From positions 186,001-250,000 of the forward strand of contig CAJIZF010000004.1 of assembly GCA_905181835.1 (NCBI GenBank): a stretch of 64,000 nt of DNA, read 5' to 3'. Within the stretch, counting starts at the first letter, position 1, and the number at the start of each line of letters is the position of its first letter. The position numbers were made by a program, and so were the translations under genes. The notes beneath the pieces are model-generated. The model was not told the origin of the DNA. It made no database searches and was given only the letters and a program-made list of their open reading frames with translations. Of this stretch, positions 17,850 through 27,338 are shown one piece after another. Source of the stretch: an uncultured Flavobacteriaceae bacterium (GTDB lineage Bacteria > Bacteroidota > Bacteroidia > Flavobacteriales > Flavobacteriaceae).

Positions 17850-19139
17850 ATGCAGTTTGGAAAAAGTATTTTAAAAGGCGTAAAGTGGACATCTATTTCT
17901 ACTGTCGGTGTTGCTTTAGCCTCTCTTGTCCGAATTTCAATATTAACCAGATTTTTAAATAAAGAAGATTTCGGTCTAATGGCTATTGTAGTATTTGTCT
18001 TAGGAGTACTAAATCTTTTTACAGATATGGGCCTTACTTCGGCAATTTTTCATAAACAAGATATTAGTAGAAAAGAATATGCAAGCTTGTATTGGGTAAA
18101 TTTATTTTTTGGAATCTCTTTGTATGGCTTTATATTTTTATTATCACCTTATATTGCCTCGTTTTATAACGAACCTCAACTTACAGAGCTAATTCTTCTA
18201 ATGGCAATTAGTATCGTATTTGCAGGGCTAGGAAATCAATATAAAACTATTGAACAGAAGAATCTTAATTTTAAACTTATTGCAATAGTTGAGGTTATTA
18301 GCTCTTCATTAGCGCTTGTTTTAGCAATCATATTAGCTATTAAAGGATTTGGAATATATGCATTGGTTTTTTCAGCTTTATTGCAATATTCGCTTCCTAA
18401 TCTTGTCTTCTTCCTAAGGGGAATTGTAATAAGACCCATCTTATTTTATTTTAATTGGACATTGGTATACCCTTTTCTAAAAATAGGAATTTTTGAAGTG
18501 GGTAGTCAAGTAGTTAATTATTTTAATAGAGATTTAGATATTATCATAATCGGAAAATTATTTAGTGCTGAAATATTAGGGGGGTACAGTTTAGCAAAAC
18601 AACTAGTTTATCGCCCGGCTCAGATCATTAATCCAATCATAACAAAAATAGCCAACCCGTTATTAGCAAAGTTTCAAAACAATATCGATGTATTAAAAAT
18701 AAATTATTTAAAGCTAATTAAAATTATATCAACGCTCAACTTTAGTGTATATCTACTGATTATAATTTTTGCTCCATTTATCATATACATTCTTTATGGG
18801 AATGATTATAAGAGCATTGTGGAGGTAGTTCGGATACTATGTGTTTATATGTATATAAGGAGCCTAGGAAATCCAATAGGCAGTCTTGTTATTGCTACTG
18901 GTAGGACTGATAGAGCTTTTTATTGGAATCTATTTTCAATAACAATAATGCCGTTTTTCATATTTTTAGGCAGTCAACACTCTATAGAAATGGTTGCCTT
19001 TTCTATGGCTGTAGGTTTTTTCGTTTTATTTGTGCCTAATTGGTGGTATTTGGTAAGGTATATGACAAGTGCCTCTCTCAAAGAATTTTTAAAGGCGATC
19101 ATACCATCATTGCAGATAGTAAAAATGCTAAAAAATTAA
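17850..19139 (+). CDS. wzx: Wzx-type polysaccharide flippase (MOP superfamily)
   Basis: Integral membrane protein of 429 residues with about 12 hydrophobic helices and the N-terminal pattern of the Polysacc_synt/WzxC group (GVKWTSISTVGVA, then LTRFLNKEDFGLMAI). It should move the lipid-linked repeat unit across the inner membrane. It starts nine bases behind the glycosyltransferase. A second flippase lies outside the locus at 46834. Confidence 0.88.
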   Translation: MQFGKSILKGVKWTSISTVGVALASLVRISILTRFLNKEDFGLMAIVVFVLGVLNLFTDMGLTSAIFHKQDISRKEYASLYWVNLFFGISLYGFIFLLSPYIASFYNEPQLTELILLMAISIVFAGLGNQYKTIEQKNLNFKLIAIVEVISSSLALVLAIILAIKGFGIYALVFSALLQYSLPNLVFFLRGIVIRPILFYFNWTLVYPFLKIGIFEVGSQVVNYFNRDLDIIIIGKLFSAEILGGYSLAKQLVYRPAQIINPIITKIANPLLAKFQNNIDVLKINYLKLIKIISTLNFSVYLLIIIFAPFIIYILYGNDYKSIVEVVRILCVYMYIRSLGNPIGSLVIATGRTDRAFYWNLFSITIMPFFIFLGSQHSIEMVAFSMAVGFFVLFVPNWWYLVRYMTSASLKEFLKAIIPSLQIVKMLKN

Positions 19140-19216
19140 ATGTAACTCTATGATTCTCGAGATATTTTTTTAAATTAAATTAGCATACCGACAAGTATTG
19201 TTTTTGCTTAAATTAA

Positions 19217-21997
19217 ATGAGTTCTATGAGGTGTTTTTATTCAATATGGATAGTTATTTTTTTGTTGGGTTGTTCAAACTCATCAAAAAAACAGGCTGTA
19301 TTAATAAAGAATAGTCAACAACTATCTCATGACCTTAGTCTTCCAGCTTGGGGGCCTTACACAAAAAAATATATTGGAGTTTCTCATATTCCAGATATTG
19401 ATAAAGGAATAAGAGTTGATTTTAGTCTTTTTCCAGGTTTTAAAAATAAAAAAACAAAGGCTCCGAATGTATTTACTAAATCAGGTTTTCATCCATGGGA
19501 AGCATCTCCTAATCTTAAATATTTTTCTTTTAGACATGAACTTAAATGGAAAGATCGAGTATATGCAGACATTTCTTATTCTAAAATAGATTCTTTTTCG
19601 AGATCTGTTCGTATTGAATTTATGAATCAAACCAACTCTCAAGACAGTCTTGTATTGCATTTATTATCGTCCATTCATTTTCCACCTATAAAACCACATA
19701 ATCCAGAAAAAAAACTAAATTATGCTACAATTAGTTTACCAGAAAATGCATTTTGGATAGATGCATTGGATTATCAATATTTAAATTTTGCAAAGGAAGG
19801 ACATCGAAATGATTTAGTGTATGATGGAATGTTGAGAGCAGAGATTAGAGATCATGAGTTAATAAATGGAAGCGCTATTGGCAGAGGATTTGGGAAAAAT
19901 ATTGGCGATCAGGTAGTTTATAAAATCCAATTTCCTAACCAAATAAAAAACGGGGTTCTTTATTTAAGATATAAGACTGAAAAACAACAAAAGGCTAAAC
20001 TTAAACTAAAAGGCATTGTAACGAAAATTATTGAATTAGATCCTTCGGAAAATTATAGCTTAAAAAAAATTCAAATAGGCACTATTAATGCAGAAGAATA
20101 TTCACTTTCTATAGAGTCAAAATCCAAAACTCCTTTAGTTATTGACGGCTTTGCAATTTTAACCGAAGGAGATTTTAATTTATTGAAAATTGAGCAAATA
20201 AAATGGAACAATATTCCAGATATTATAGAAGGACCCAGTTCAAATTCTATTATCCTTAAATATGATAATATTGAGACCTATTATGGGGTTCGCTTAAACC
20301 ACAATGATCTAGAAGTCCGGGATTGGACCATTGATAATCTTCCTGAAGAATATAATATAGAATTAATTAATTCTAAAAAGTCTAAATTTTATATTGATGA
20401 AAAGGCACACTTCACCGATTTGCACCTAAATCCAATAATTATAGACGCTAATTCATCTAAAGTAATAAACGGGATAGTTTGTACTGGAACTAAAGAAGAA
20501 GTTTATAATCGCCTGAACGAATCAACACAATTAAATTATAATGACATTTATACGATTGCAAGACAATCTTTAACTAACTATCATACAGTGCCAGAAGGAG
20601 TAAAATATGAGTTTAGTCAAAAGTTAATGGAAGCAACCACAATAAGTAATGTAGTCTATCCAGTATATACTCAAAATCAATATATAAGGCATCATGCTCC
20701 AGGAAGAAAATGGGATTGCTTGTACACTTGGGACTCAGGCTTTATAGGATTAGGTCTAAGTCAAATAAGTACGCAAAGAGGTATGGAAAATTTAAATGCT
20801 TATTTAAACGAAGCTGAAGAACAATCTGCATTTATCCATCACGGCACTCCATTACCTGTTCAGTTTTATTTATTTCTAGAACTTTGGAATAAAACTCAAT
20901 CAATTGAGTTGGTTGAAAATGCATATCCTAAGTTAAAAAAATACTATAATTTTTTAATAGGAAAAGTAGAAAGCTCGACAACATCAAACCTAGATTCTGG
21001 TTTAATTCGTACTTGGGATTATTTTTATAATTCTGGAGGTTGGGACGATTATCCAGCACAAAAATTTGTTCACAAAAACAAGTTATCCAAAACCGTTGCG
21101 CCTGCTATAAGTTCGGCACATGTCATCAGAGTTGCCAAGATTATGCAAATGGCTGCCCATCAACTAAACCTTAAAGAAGACCTATTAGTTTATGAAAAGG
21201 ATATAGAACAATTAGCAAATGCTTTACAAAAATACGCTTGGGATGAAGAAACAGGTTATTATGGATACGTTAACCATAAAGGTTTCGGACAAGCTAATAG
21301 TATCTTAAAGTATAACGATTCAATTAATTTTAATATGGGATTAGGAGGGGCATCACCTATAATTGCAGGAATATGTGATGAAAACCAGACTCATAAAATT
21401 GTATCACATCTTAAAACAAAAGGAGAAATTTGGTCAGATATGGGACTTTCAACTATTGATCAAACAGCACCTTATTATAATAAAAAAGGATATTGGAATG
21501 GGCATGTATGGATGCCACACCAGTGGTTTTTTTGGAAATCGATGTTAGATTTGGGAGAAGATGATTTCGCTCACCAAATAGCAATAACAGCTTTAGATGT
21601 TTGGAAAAGAGAAACCGAAAAATCATACAATTGTTATGAGTATTTTTCAATAGACTCTAAAAAAGGAAAAGGGTGGCATCAATTTAGTGGCTTATCAAGT
21701 CCTGTTATGTCATGGTTTAATGCTTATTATCAGGTTGGAAACATTACAACAGGGTATGATATTTGGATTAAAGAAAAGAGCTTTAATGATGACTTTTCTG
21801 AACTAGAAGCTTCTATGAAAATTTACAATCGTAAGAACAAGCCTTTTTCATTAATAATTTGCCTAAACCCAGATTACACCTATAAGGCCTATTGGAATGA
21901 TAAAGAAGTAGAAATTAAGGAATTTAACAAAGGTACATTGAGCATAACTATAAAAAATAATGCTGTTTTTGGGAATTTAAAAATTCAGAAAATATAG
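19217..21997 (+). CDS. lipoprotein glycoside hydrolase, (alpha/alpha)6-barrel GH63-like
   Basis: A 926-residue predicted lipoprotein: the signal peptide ends LLGC with C19 as lipidation site, so it is exported and membrane-attached. Residues 40-430 look like beta-rich accessory domains. From about 440 the sequence resembles GH63/MGH1-type glycosidases: TWDSGF at 504-509, GGWDDYP with D610/D611 as candidate general acid, NGHVWMPHQWFFW, and CYEYF with E808 as candidate base. The assignment to the GH63-like group is by motif resemblance; the substrate is unknown. A glycosidase inside a polysaccharide assembly locus may trim or edit the polymer (inference). Confidence 0.75.
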   Translation: MSSMRCFYSIWIVIFLLGCSNSSKKQAVLIKNSQQLSHDLSLPAWGPYTKKYIGVSHIPDIDKGIRVDFSLFPGFKNKKTKAPNVFTKSGFHPWEASPNLKYFSFRHELKWKDRVYADISYSKIDSFSRSVRIEFMNQTNSQDSLVLHLLSSIHFPPIKPHNPEKKLNYATISLPENAFWIDALDYQYLNFAKEGHRNDLVYDGMLRAEIRDHELINGSAIGRGFGKNIGDQVVYKIQFPNQIKNGVLYLRYKTEKQQKAKLKLKGIVTKIIELDPSENYSLKKIQIGTINAEEYSLSIESKSKTPLVIDGFAILTEGDFNLLKIEQIKWNNIPDIIEGPSSNSIILKYDNIETYYGVRLNHNDLEVRDWTIDNLPEEYNIELINSKKSKFYIDEKAHFTDLHLNPIIIDANSSKVINGIVCTGTKEEVYNRLNESTQLNYNDIYTIARQSLTNYHTVPEGVKYEFSQKLMEATTISNVVYPVYTQNQYIRHHAPGRKWDCLYTWDSGFIGLGLSQISTQRGMENLNAYLNEAEEQSAFIHHGTPLPVQFYLFLELWNKTQSIELVENAYPKLKKYYNFLIGKVESSTTSNLDSGLIRTWDYFYNSGGWDDYPAQKFVHKNKLSKTVAPAISSAHVIRVAKIMQMAAHQLNLKEDLLVYEKDIEQLANALQKYAWDEETGYYGYVNHKGFGQANSILKYNDSINFNMGLGGASPIIAGICDENQTHKIVSHLKTKGEIWSDMGLSTIDQTAPYYNKKGYWNGHVWMPHQWFFWKSMLDLGEDDFAHQIAITALDVWKRETEKSYNCYEYFSIDSKKGKGWHQFSGLSSPVMSWFNAYYQVGNITTGYDIWIKEKSFNDDFSELEASMKIYNRKNKPFSLIICLNPDYTYKAYWNDKEVEIKEFNKGTLSITIKNNAVFGNLKIQKI

Positions 21998-22108
21998 ATT
22001 TTTTCTAAGCCAAAAGTGACACAAACTCCGCAAAGTTTTAATATAGCTCCAGAATAATTACAGTAAAATAAATTATTGGTTAGCAATACAATTGCATAAT
22101 TTTTAATT

Positions 22109-22116
22109 TAAATTTG
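22109..22116 (+). promoter_or_regulatory. -7 box inside the polysaccharide locus
   Basis: TAAATTTG is a perfect Bacteroidota -7 box in the 153-base gap before the membrane-protein gene at 22151. It may give the second half of the locus an independent promoter. No -33 TTG at standard distance was found. Confidence 0.4.
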
Positions 22117-22150
22117 TCATAATGACTATTTTAACAAAATATACTCTTTT

Positions 22151-23281
22151 TTGAAAGTATTAAATTACATCCTATTAACAGCACTTTTTTTATTAATAGG
22201 GAACTCTATTTCAAGCAGTGTTTCTTTATTGTGCTTATTGTTATTGTTAGGAGCTAATCTTATTGTAGTTAAAAAAGGAAAAATAACAGTTCCATTATAT
22301 TATTATATAGCATTAGCAATCTATCTTATTTTCTTGACCATTGGACTGTTTTATGGCCATCGTAATCCACAAATAGATATTAAGTTTCAGCTTTTTGGGT
22401 TTTTGTTTTATTTGTTTTTGTTAAATAAAAAGGACTTTAAGGTACTCCCATTTTTGTTTTTAATAAATTATATCGTTTTAGGGATATATATATTACTGTA
22501 CCTAGGGAAGTTTCCTAATCTATGGCACACAACTGTAATTGGCTATCAAGGAAGGGTTTATGGGCCATCGATTATTCCTATTGTATTTATTTCATTTTAC
22601 TATTTAATTAAAAATAAAACGTTCGACTTAAAATTAGTCCTGGCATTTATAGTAGCCATACCAAGTTTATTATTAACAACCAACTTGATGAATATTGTTA
22701 TTGCCGGAATACTATTGATGCTATTAGTTGTTGATTTTAAAAAGTTAATACAACCTAAATTTATTTTAATTATCCTAGGTATTGGACTTTCTTCTGTTTT
22801 GTTTTTTAATTCAAGTTATGCGCCAGATTTAATAAAAGAAAAAATTCCGTACTTACTGGATCCCTTTGAGTATCCAAGTTTAAAAATTAGGGTTAATGAT
22901 TTAAATGCTGCTTTCGCTCGTGAAAAATTTAGTACAACTGAAAAAATATTTGGTAATGGTTTTGGAGCAAGCACTACTATTTTCAGAGAAAATCTAGAAG
23001 CTCAAAGTTGGAGTGACTTCATAACTTTTCAAGAAATTGACAATGGTTTTTATTATTTGTATCATAGAGGAGGTTTTTTATTATTGAGTCTCTTTTTATT
23101 ATTTCATATTTTTTTATTAGAAAAAATTAAGTCTATAAAATCAAAAATTGGATTTTTATCCATTGTAATTATTACTTGTTTATTATCAATTCATTATTTT
23201 AACAATATGTTTTATTTGATACTCCCTTTTCTAATTTTAGAGGGGAATAAAAATACAAGGCAGATAGAACAACAAATATGA
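22151..23281 (+). CDS. O-antigen polymerase-like membrane protein
   Basis: A hydrophobic protein of 376 residues with roughly ten membrane helices and one larger periplasmic loop (about 230-300), the architecture of Wzy polymerases. The segment FGNGFGAST followed by QEIDNGFYYLYHRGG resembles the loop of Wzy/O-antigen-ligase proteins. Sequence is poorly conserved, as usual for Wzy. TTG is the start; its stop overlaps the next ATG by four bases. It is one of three such proteins in the locus. Confidence 0.65.
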   Translation: MKVLNYILLTALFLLIGNSISSSVSLLCLLLLLGANLIVVKKGKITVPLYYYIALAIYLIFLTIGLFYGHRNPQIDIKFQLFGFLFYLFLLNKKDFKVLPFLFLINYIVLGIYILLYLGKFPNLWHTTVIGYQGRVYGPSIIPIVFISFYYLIKNKTFDLKLVLAFIVAIPSLLLTTNLMNIVIAGILLMLLVVDFKKLIQPKFILIILGIGLSSVLFFNSSYAPDLIKEKIPYLLDPFEYPSLKIRVNDLNAAFAREKFSTTEKIFGNGFGASTTIFRENLEAQSWSDFITFQEIDNGFYYLYHRGGFLLLSLFLLFHIFLLEKIKSIKSKIGFLSIVIITCLLSIHYFNNMFYLILPFLILEGNKNTRQIEQQI

Positions 23282-24285
23282 ACAATATTCTTTATGTCAT
23301 TCCTAATTTAAGTAATGTTTCTGGAGGGCCAAAAACAAGAGTATCCTTATTTAAAAATGTTTTTTTAAATAAAAAAGATGATATTATTGAAAAAGGAAAT
23401 AAAATTGCAAAATCAGTATCCTTTAAAAAAGTGAATATAGTATATGTAGAATCTGCTACAAACCGTATCGCATTAGTAGACTTTTTTTGCCTTTTTTTTT
23501 TACGATTGCGTTCAAAAAAAGTCATTGTTTTTATTCGGGATGTTTATATAGAAATGTTTCCAGAACAATACTCAAGCCCTAGAGCAAAAATTACATTAAT
23601 AGTTAATAAACTTAGCAATTTTTATCTAACATTAATTTCGACAAACTTAGTATTTCCAACAATCGAGATGGGAGATATGTTATTTAAAAACAACTCTTTC
23701 TACATTAAAAAACCATACCAAGCATTACCTCCAGCTACCTATAACATAACAGAAAATAAACAAAACCCAGATTTTTCAAAAAAAACAGGAATCTTATATT
23801 TGGGCAGCACTAAATATCAGAATTCTGGTTTTAATACTTTTTTAGACTTTGAAAAAGAATATCAAGATCAATATAATTTTTATGTCCTTTCTGGAGACAG
23901 TCATTTAAATGATTTAACAAAAGGAACTACTGTAAAGGTTGCTAAAATTCCTCGAGATACTATACCGGTATATATAAAAGAAAACAATATTGCATATGCT
24001 TTTCACACCCGACCTAGGAACTCTTACGATGACCTAACTTTTCCCATTAAAGCATTTGATTTTTTAAGCTTTCAATTACCTTTTATATCTGAAAAACACA
24101 TTCCTCTTGAAAAATTATTAAGCAACCAATATCAACTGTTTGCATCTATGAATAACTTAGAGCTGATCCATGAAAAAATACAAAGAATAGATGATAATGA
24201 ATATTCTTTACTTGTTGATTTTTTGAAAGAAATAGCAATAAATAACACCTATCAAAAAAGGTATGATCAAATTCTTGAAATCTAA
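23278..24285 (+). CDS. putative glycosyltransferase (GT-B type)
   Basis: 335 residues. The start MNNILYVIPNLSNVSGGPKTR has the glycine-rich N-terminal loop of GT4-like enzymes, and VIVFIRDVYIEMFPEQY is a segment often seen in such transferases. The C-terminal E-x7-E motif is weak (FISEKHIPLEKLL). A T10 homopolymer (23492-23501), flanked by an 11-bp inverted repeat, lies inside the coding region. It overlaps the upstream gene by four bases and the downstream gene by 23 bases. Confidence 0.65.
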   Translation: MNNILYVIPNLSNVSGGPKTRVSLFKNVFLNKKDDIIEKGNKIAKSVSFKKVNIVYVESATNRIALVDFFCLFFLRLRSKKVIVFIRDVYIEMFPEQYSSPRAKITLIVNKLSNFYLTLISTNLVFPTIEMGDMLFKNNSFYIKKPYQALPPATYNITENKQNPDFSKKTGILYLGSTKYQNSGFNTFLDFEKEYQDQYNFYVLSGDSHLNDLTKGTTVKVAKIPRDTIPVYIKENNIAYAFHTRPRNSYDDLTFPIKAFDFLSFQLPFISEKHIPLEKLLSNQYQLFASMNNLELIHEKIQRIDDNEYSLLVDFLKEIAINNTYQKRYDQILEI

Positions 24286-25492
24286 AAAGTTTAAAGTTTC
24301 TTTTTTTGAAGGAAGCACTTACTTTTTTGTTAGCACTCTCCCATTATTTTTGTCTATTAATACGATTGCAATATGGGTTTTTGTGGCAAGCTCTTTTTTT
24401 GTTTTAGGTCTCAAGGAGAGAAAAGAAATATTATGGAAAAGAAGAGCTTTTATAATTCCATTTATACTTCTTTTCTTTTTATATATTTTGGGGCTATGGC
24501 TCTCTACAAATACAGATATAGCTTTAAAAAATATAAGCAGAGTTTTAACATTACTTTTACTCCCCACCATTATTTTATCACATAAGAAAGAAGACTTTAA
24601 TTTTAAAAAAATATATTATTCTTTAGGAGCCGGGTTGTTAATTGGGATGTTTATTTGCTGGGGATTTGTGATAGAATCTATTTTAACAAACGCAACACCA
24701 TTAAGACAAGCACCTTATTTTTTTGAATGGATTTATTCTAATTGGAACTTAGTAAAACCTATTGGAGTTCATCCAAATTATTTTGCATTATTAATAGTAA
24801 TTTTAGTATTGGCAATTATTAAAACAGAAGAATTAAAGTTTTTAAGAAAAAACAAGTTGAAGCTCATATTACTGCTTATTCCTTTCTTTCTTTTTTTATT
24901 TGAGCTAAGCAGCAGGGTTGCAATGTTGGCTTTTGTACTGGCAATAATCGTTTCAGTTCTCCAAAACAGAAGTAGAAAAAAAGAAATCTTAATAGGGTTA
25001 TTTATAGTAGGCCTTGTAATACTATCTATAAAGTTTGATTACTTAGGAAATAAGTTTTCTGGATTAATTGACGGCAGGGGAAATGTAAAAATAGAACGAA
25101 TTCAGAGATGGGATTATATAATTAGAGAATTTAAAAAGGAAGAAAAGTTAGTATTTGGTGTTGGCTCTGGTGATACTGAAGAAATCTATACGAGCGCTTA
25201 TATAAATGGTAATTTTAAAACAGCTTTAGTAGAAAATTATAATGCGCATAATCAATTTGTTGAATTTTTGGTCTCCAATGGTGTTTTTGGATTGCTGGTG
25301 TTTGTTTGGGTGCTATTATTTTTTGCGTTTAAAACAAAACTTAGGGGTGAAGCTCTAAGCTTTTTTATAATTATAGTTTTATTAAGTTTTATAGAAAGTT
25401 TTTTAGGTCGCGCAAAGGGTGTGTTTATCTTTTCTTTTTTTATGAGTTTCTTTTTATTAATGTACAGTGATAAATTAATAAAGAATGAGTAA
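24263..25492 (+). CDS. O-antigen ligase family protein (Wzy_C/WaaL type)
   Basis: A multi-spanning protein of 409 residues with about ten to twelve helices. Near the C-terminus AHNQFVEFLVSNG carries the conserved histidine region of the O-antigen ligase family, preceded by the large periplasmic loop with GVGSGD. It joins or polymerises lipid-linked glycans at the outer face of the inner membrane. The ATG at 24263 gives a 23-base overlap with the preceding gene; an in-frame TTG at 24275 would shorten this. Confidence 0.75.
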   Translation: MIKFLKSKKFKVSFFEGSTYFFVSTLPLFLSINTIAIWVFVASSFFVLGLKERKEILWKRRAFIIPFILLFFLYILGLWLSTNTDIALKNISRVLTLLLLPTIILSHKKEDFNFKKIYYSLGAGLLIGMFICWGFVIESILTNATPLRQAPYFFEWIYSNWNLVKPIGVHPNYFALLIVILVLAIIKTEELKFLRKNKLKLILLLIPFFLFLFELSSRVAMLAFVLAIIVSVLQNRSRKKEILIGLFIVGLVILSIKFDYLGNKFSGLIDGRGNVKIERIQRWDYIIREFKKEEKLVFGVGSGDTEEIYTSAYINGNFKTALVENYNAHNQFVEFLVSNGVFGLLVFVWVLLFFAFKTKLRGEALSFFIIIVLLSFIESFLGRAKGVFIFSFFMSFFLLMYSDKLIKNE

Positions 25493-26546
25493 TTCTAAAA
25501 GAAAATTAATAGTAATCTCTAATATGTATCCTTCCGTCAAGAATATTAGATACGGCATTTTTGTAAAAAACTTTGTTGTTTCGTTAGAAGATAACTTTGA
25601 AATTAAAAAAACCATTCTTACTAAAAAAACAGGATTTAGTAAGCTCTTGGGATATATAGGATTCTATATAAGAATTGTAAAAGCAATATCAGAAGCAAAA
25701 AAAGAAGATTTAATTTACGTTCATTACCCACTATTTGTAGCACCTTTACTTTGTCTATTCAATAGAAAATATATATTAAATTTTCATGGAAGTGATATAA
25801 CATTTAATACTAGTATAAGAAAGGTTTATTCTTTTTTTTTAAAGAAAATAATAATAAAATATCCCATTGTGATACCTTCAAAATACTATGAAGATATTTT
25901 TTTAAATCAATTTAAAAAGGAAAAAGAAAAGTTATTAGTTTATCCTTCTGGGGGGATAAATAGAACTATTTTTAAACCTTTAAAAACGGAACCTCAAACA
26001 AATCAATTTGTAATAGGTTTTGTCTCAAATTTTATCGAGAAAAAAGGTTGGCGAGTATTACTTGAGGCCATTGATATTTTATTAAAGGAAAATGCTATTT
26101 CTAACATTTCATTAAGGTTAGTTGGTGATGGTCCGGACAAGGAAGAAATACTAATAAGGTTAAAGAACTTAAATATTCCGTATACATTACGATCAAATTT
26201 ATCACAAGCAGAATTAGCAGAAGAATATAATTTGCTAGATGTTTTTGTTTTTCCAACCTACAGGGTAGATGAAAGTTTAGGGTTGGTGGGTCTTGAGGCT
26301 ATGTCATGTGGAGTTCCAGTTATTGCCAGTAACATGGGTGGGCCAAAAGGATATATAAATTTTGGTGAAAACGGACTTTTATTTAAACCAAAAGACGCTG
26401 ATGACTTGGCAAGTAAAATAATGACATACAATAATTATACGGGAGATAAAAAAACCAATATGATTAGAAGTTCTGAAAAAACTGCAGCAGACTATGACAG
26501 TAAAAAAGTTAAAAATGAACTGGTAACATTTTTAAAAAACCAATAA
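25485..26546 (+). CDS. glycosyltransferase family 4 protein
   Basis: GT-B transferase of 353 residues. The N-terminus has SNMYPSVKNIRYGIFVKNF, typical of a GT4 subgroup, then FHGSD, PSGGINRTIF and the C-terminal signature DESLGLVGLEAMSCGVPV with both glutamates of the E-x7-E motif. Donor and acceptor are unknown. It overlaps the upstream ligase-like gene by eight bases and is followed after one base by the WecG-like gene. Confidence 0.88.
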   Translation: MSNSKRKLIVISNMYPSVKNIRYGIFVKNFVVSLEDNFEIKKTILTKKTGFSKLLGYIGFYIRIVKAISEAKKEDLIYVHYPLFVAPLLCLFNRKYILNFHGSDITFNTSIRKVYSFFLKKIIIKYPIVIPSKYYEDIFLNQFKKEKEKLLVYPSGGINRTIFKPLKTEPQTNQFVIGFVSNFIEKKGWRVLLEAIDILLKENAISNISLRLVGDGPDKEEILIRLKNLNIPYTLRSNLSQAELAEEYNLLDVFVFPTYRVDESLGLVGLEAMSCGVPVIASNMGGPKGYINFGENGLLFKPKDADDLASKIMTYNNYTGDKKTNMIRSSEKTAADYDSKKVKNELVTFLKNQ

Positions 26547-26547
26547 A

Positions 26548-27297
26548 ATGGCAGGCCAAATTAAAATTCTTAACACTTTTATCCATAACCTTTCTATGGA
26601 GGAAACACTATTTTTAGTCAATGAGACCATTAAAAATAAGGAAAGTATACATCACGTTGTAGTAAATGCTGGAAAGATAGTCGAAATGCAAAAGGATAAA
26701 CAATTATATGAAAGTGTGAACAATAGTGATATTATTAACGCAGACGGTCAAGCAGTAGTGTGGGCAGCAAAGTTTTTAAATAAGCCCTTAAAAGAGAGAG
26801 TAGCAGGAATTGATCTAATGGAAAATTTGGTTGAACTCGCTTATAAAAACAATCATAAAATTTATTTGTTTGGCGCTAAAGAAAAAGTGATTAAAAAAGT
26901 AGTGTCTATTTACACTAACAAATATGGAAAAAATTTGATTGCTGGATACCGAAATGGTTATTACGGTAAAGATGATGAAGCTACTATAGCTAAAGACATC
27001 GCCTCTAGTGGCGCCAATATGTTGTTTGTGGCTATTACTTCACCTAAAAAAGAAAACTTCTTATATCAATTTAAAAACGAGTTAAAATCAGTCAATTTTA
27101 TTATGGGTGTTGGCGGAAGTTTCGATGTAATTTCTGGCCTAACCAAAAGAGCTCCTTTATGGATGCAAAATAATGGTCTGGAATGGTTTTATAGATTTAT
27201 CCAAGAGCCAAAAAGAATGTGGAAAAGATATTTAGTAGGTAATAGTAAATTCATATATTTAGTGTTTAAAGAAAAAATCAGAGGGTCAAGCCTTTAA
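26548..27297 (+). CDS. WecG/TagA/CpsF family glycosyltransferase (GT26)
   Basis: 249 residues of the GT26 family, whose members transfer ManNAc or ManNAcA to an undecaprenyl-diphosphate-linked GlcNAc. Hallmarks are VVNAGKIVEMQ, NADGQAVVWAAK with D66 as probable catalytic base, YLFGAKE, and GVGGSFDVISG followed by RAPLWMQNNGLEW. Since the locus makes UDP-ManNAcA through WecB and WecC, a ManNAcA transferase role is the natural reading (inference). Confidence 0.9.
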   Translation: MAGQIKILNTFIHNLSMEETLFLVNETIKNKESIHHVVVNAGKIVEMQKDKQLYESVNNSDIINADGQAVVWAAKFLNKPLKERVAGIDLMENLVELAYKNNHKIYLFGAKEKVIKKVVSIYTNKYGKNLIAGYRNGYYGKDDEATIAKDIASSGANMLFVAITSPKKENFLYQFKNELKSVNFIMGVGGSFDVISGLTKRAPLWMQNNGLEWFYRFIQEPKRMWKRYLVGNSKFIYLVFKEKIRGSSL

Positions 27298-27338
27298 TCT
27301 ATTAATAACAGTTTTATTTTTAGCAAAAGAATAAGTAA

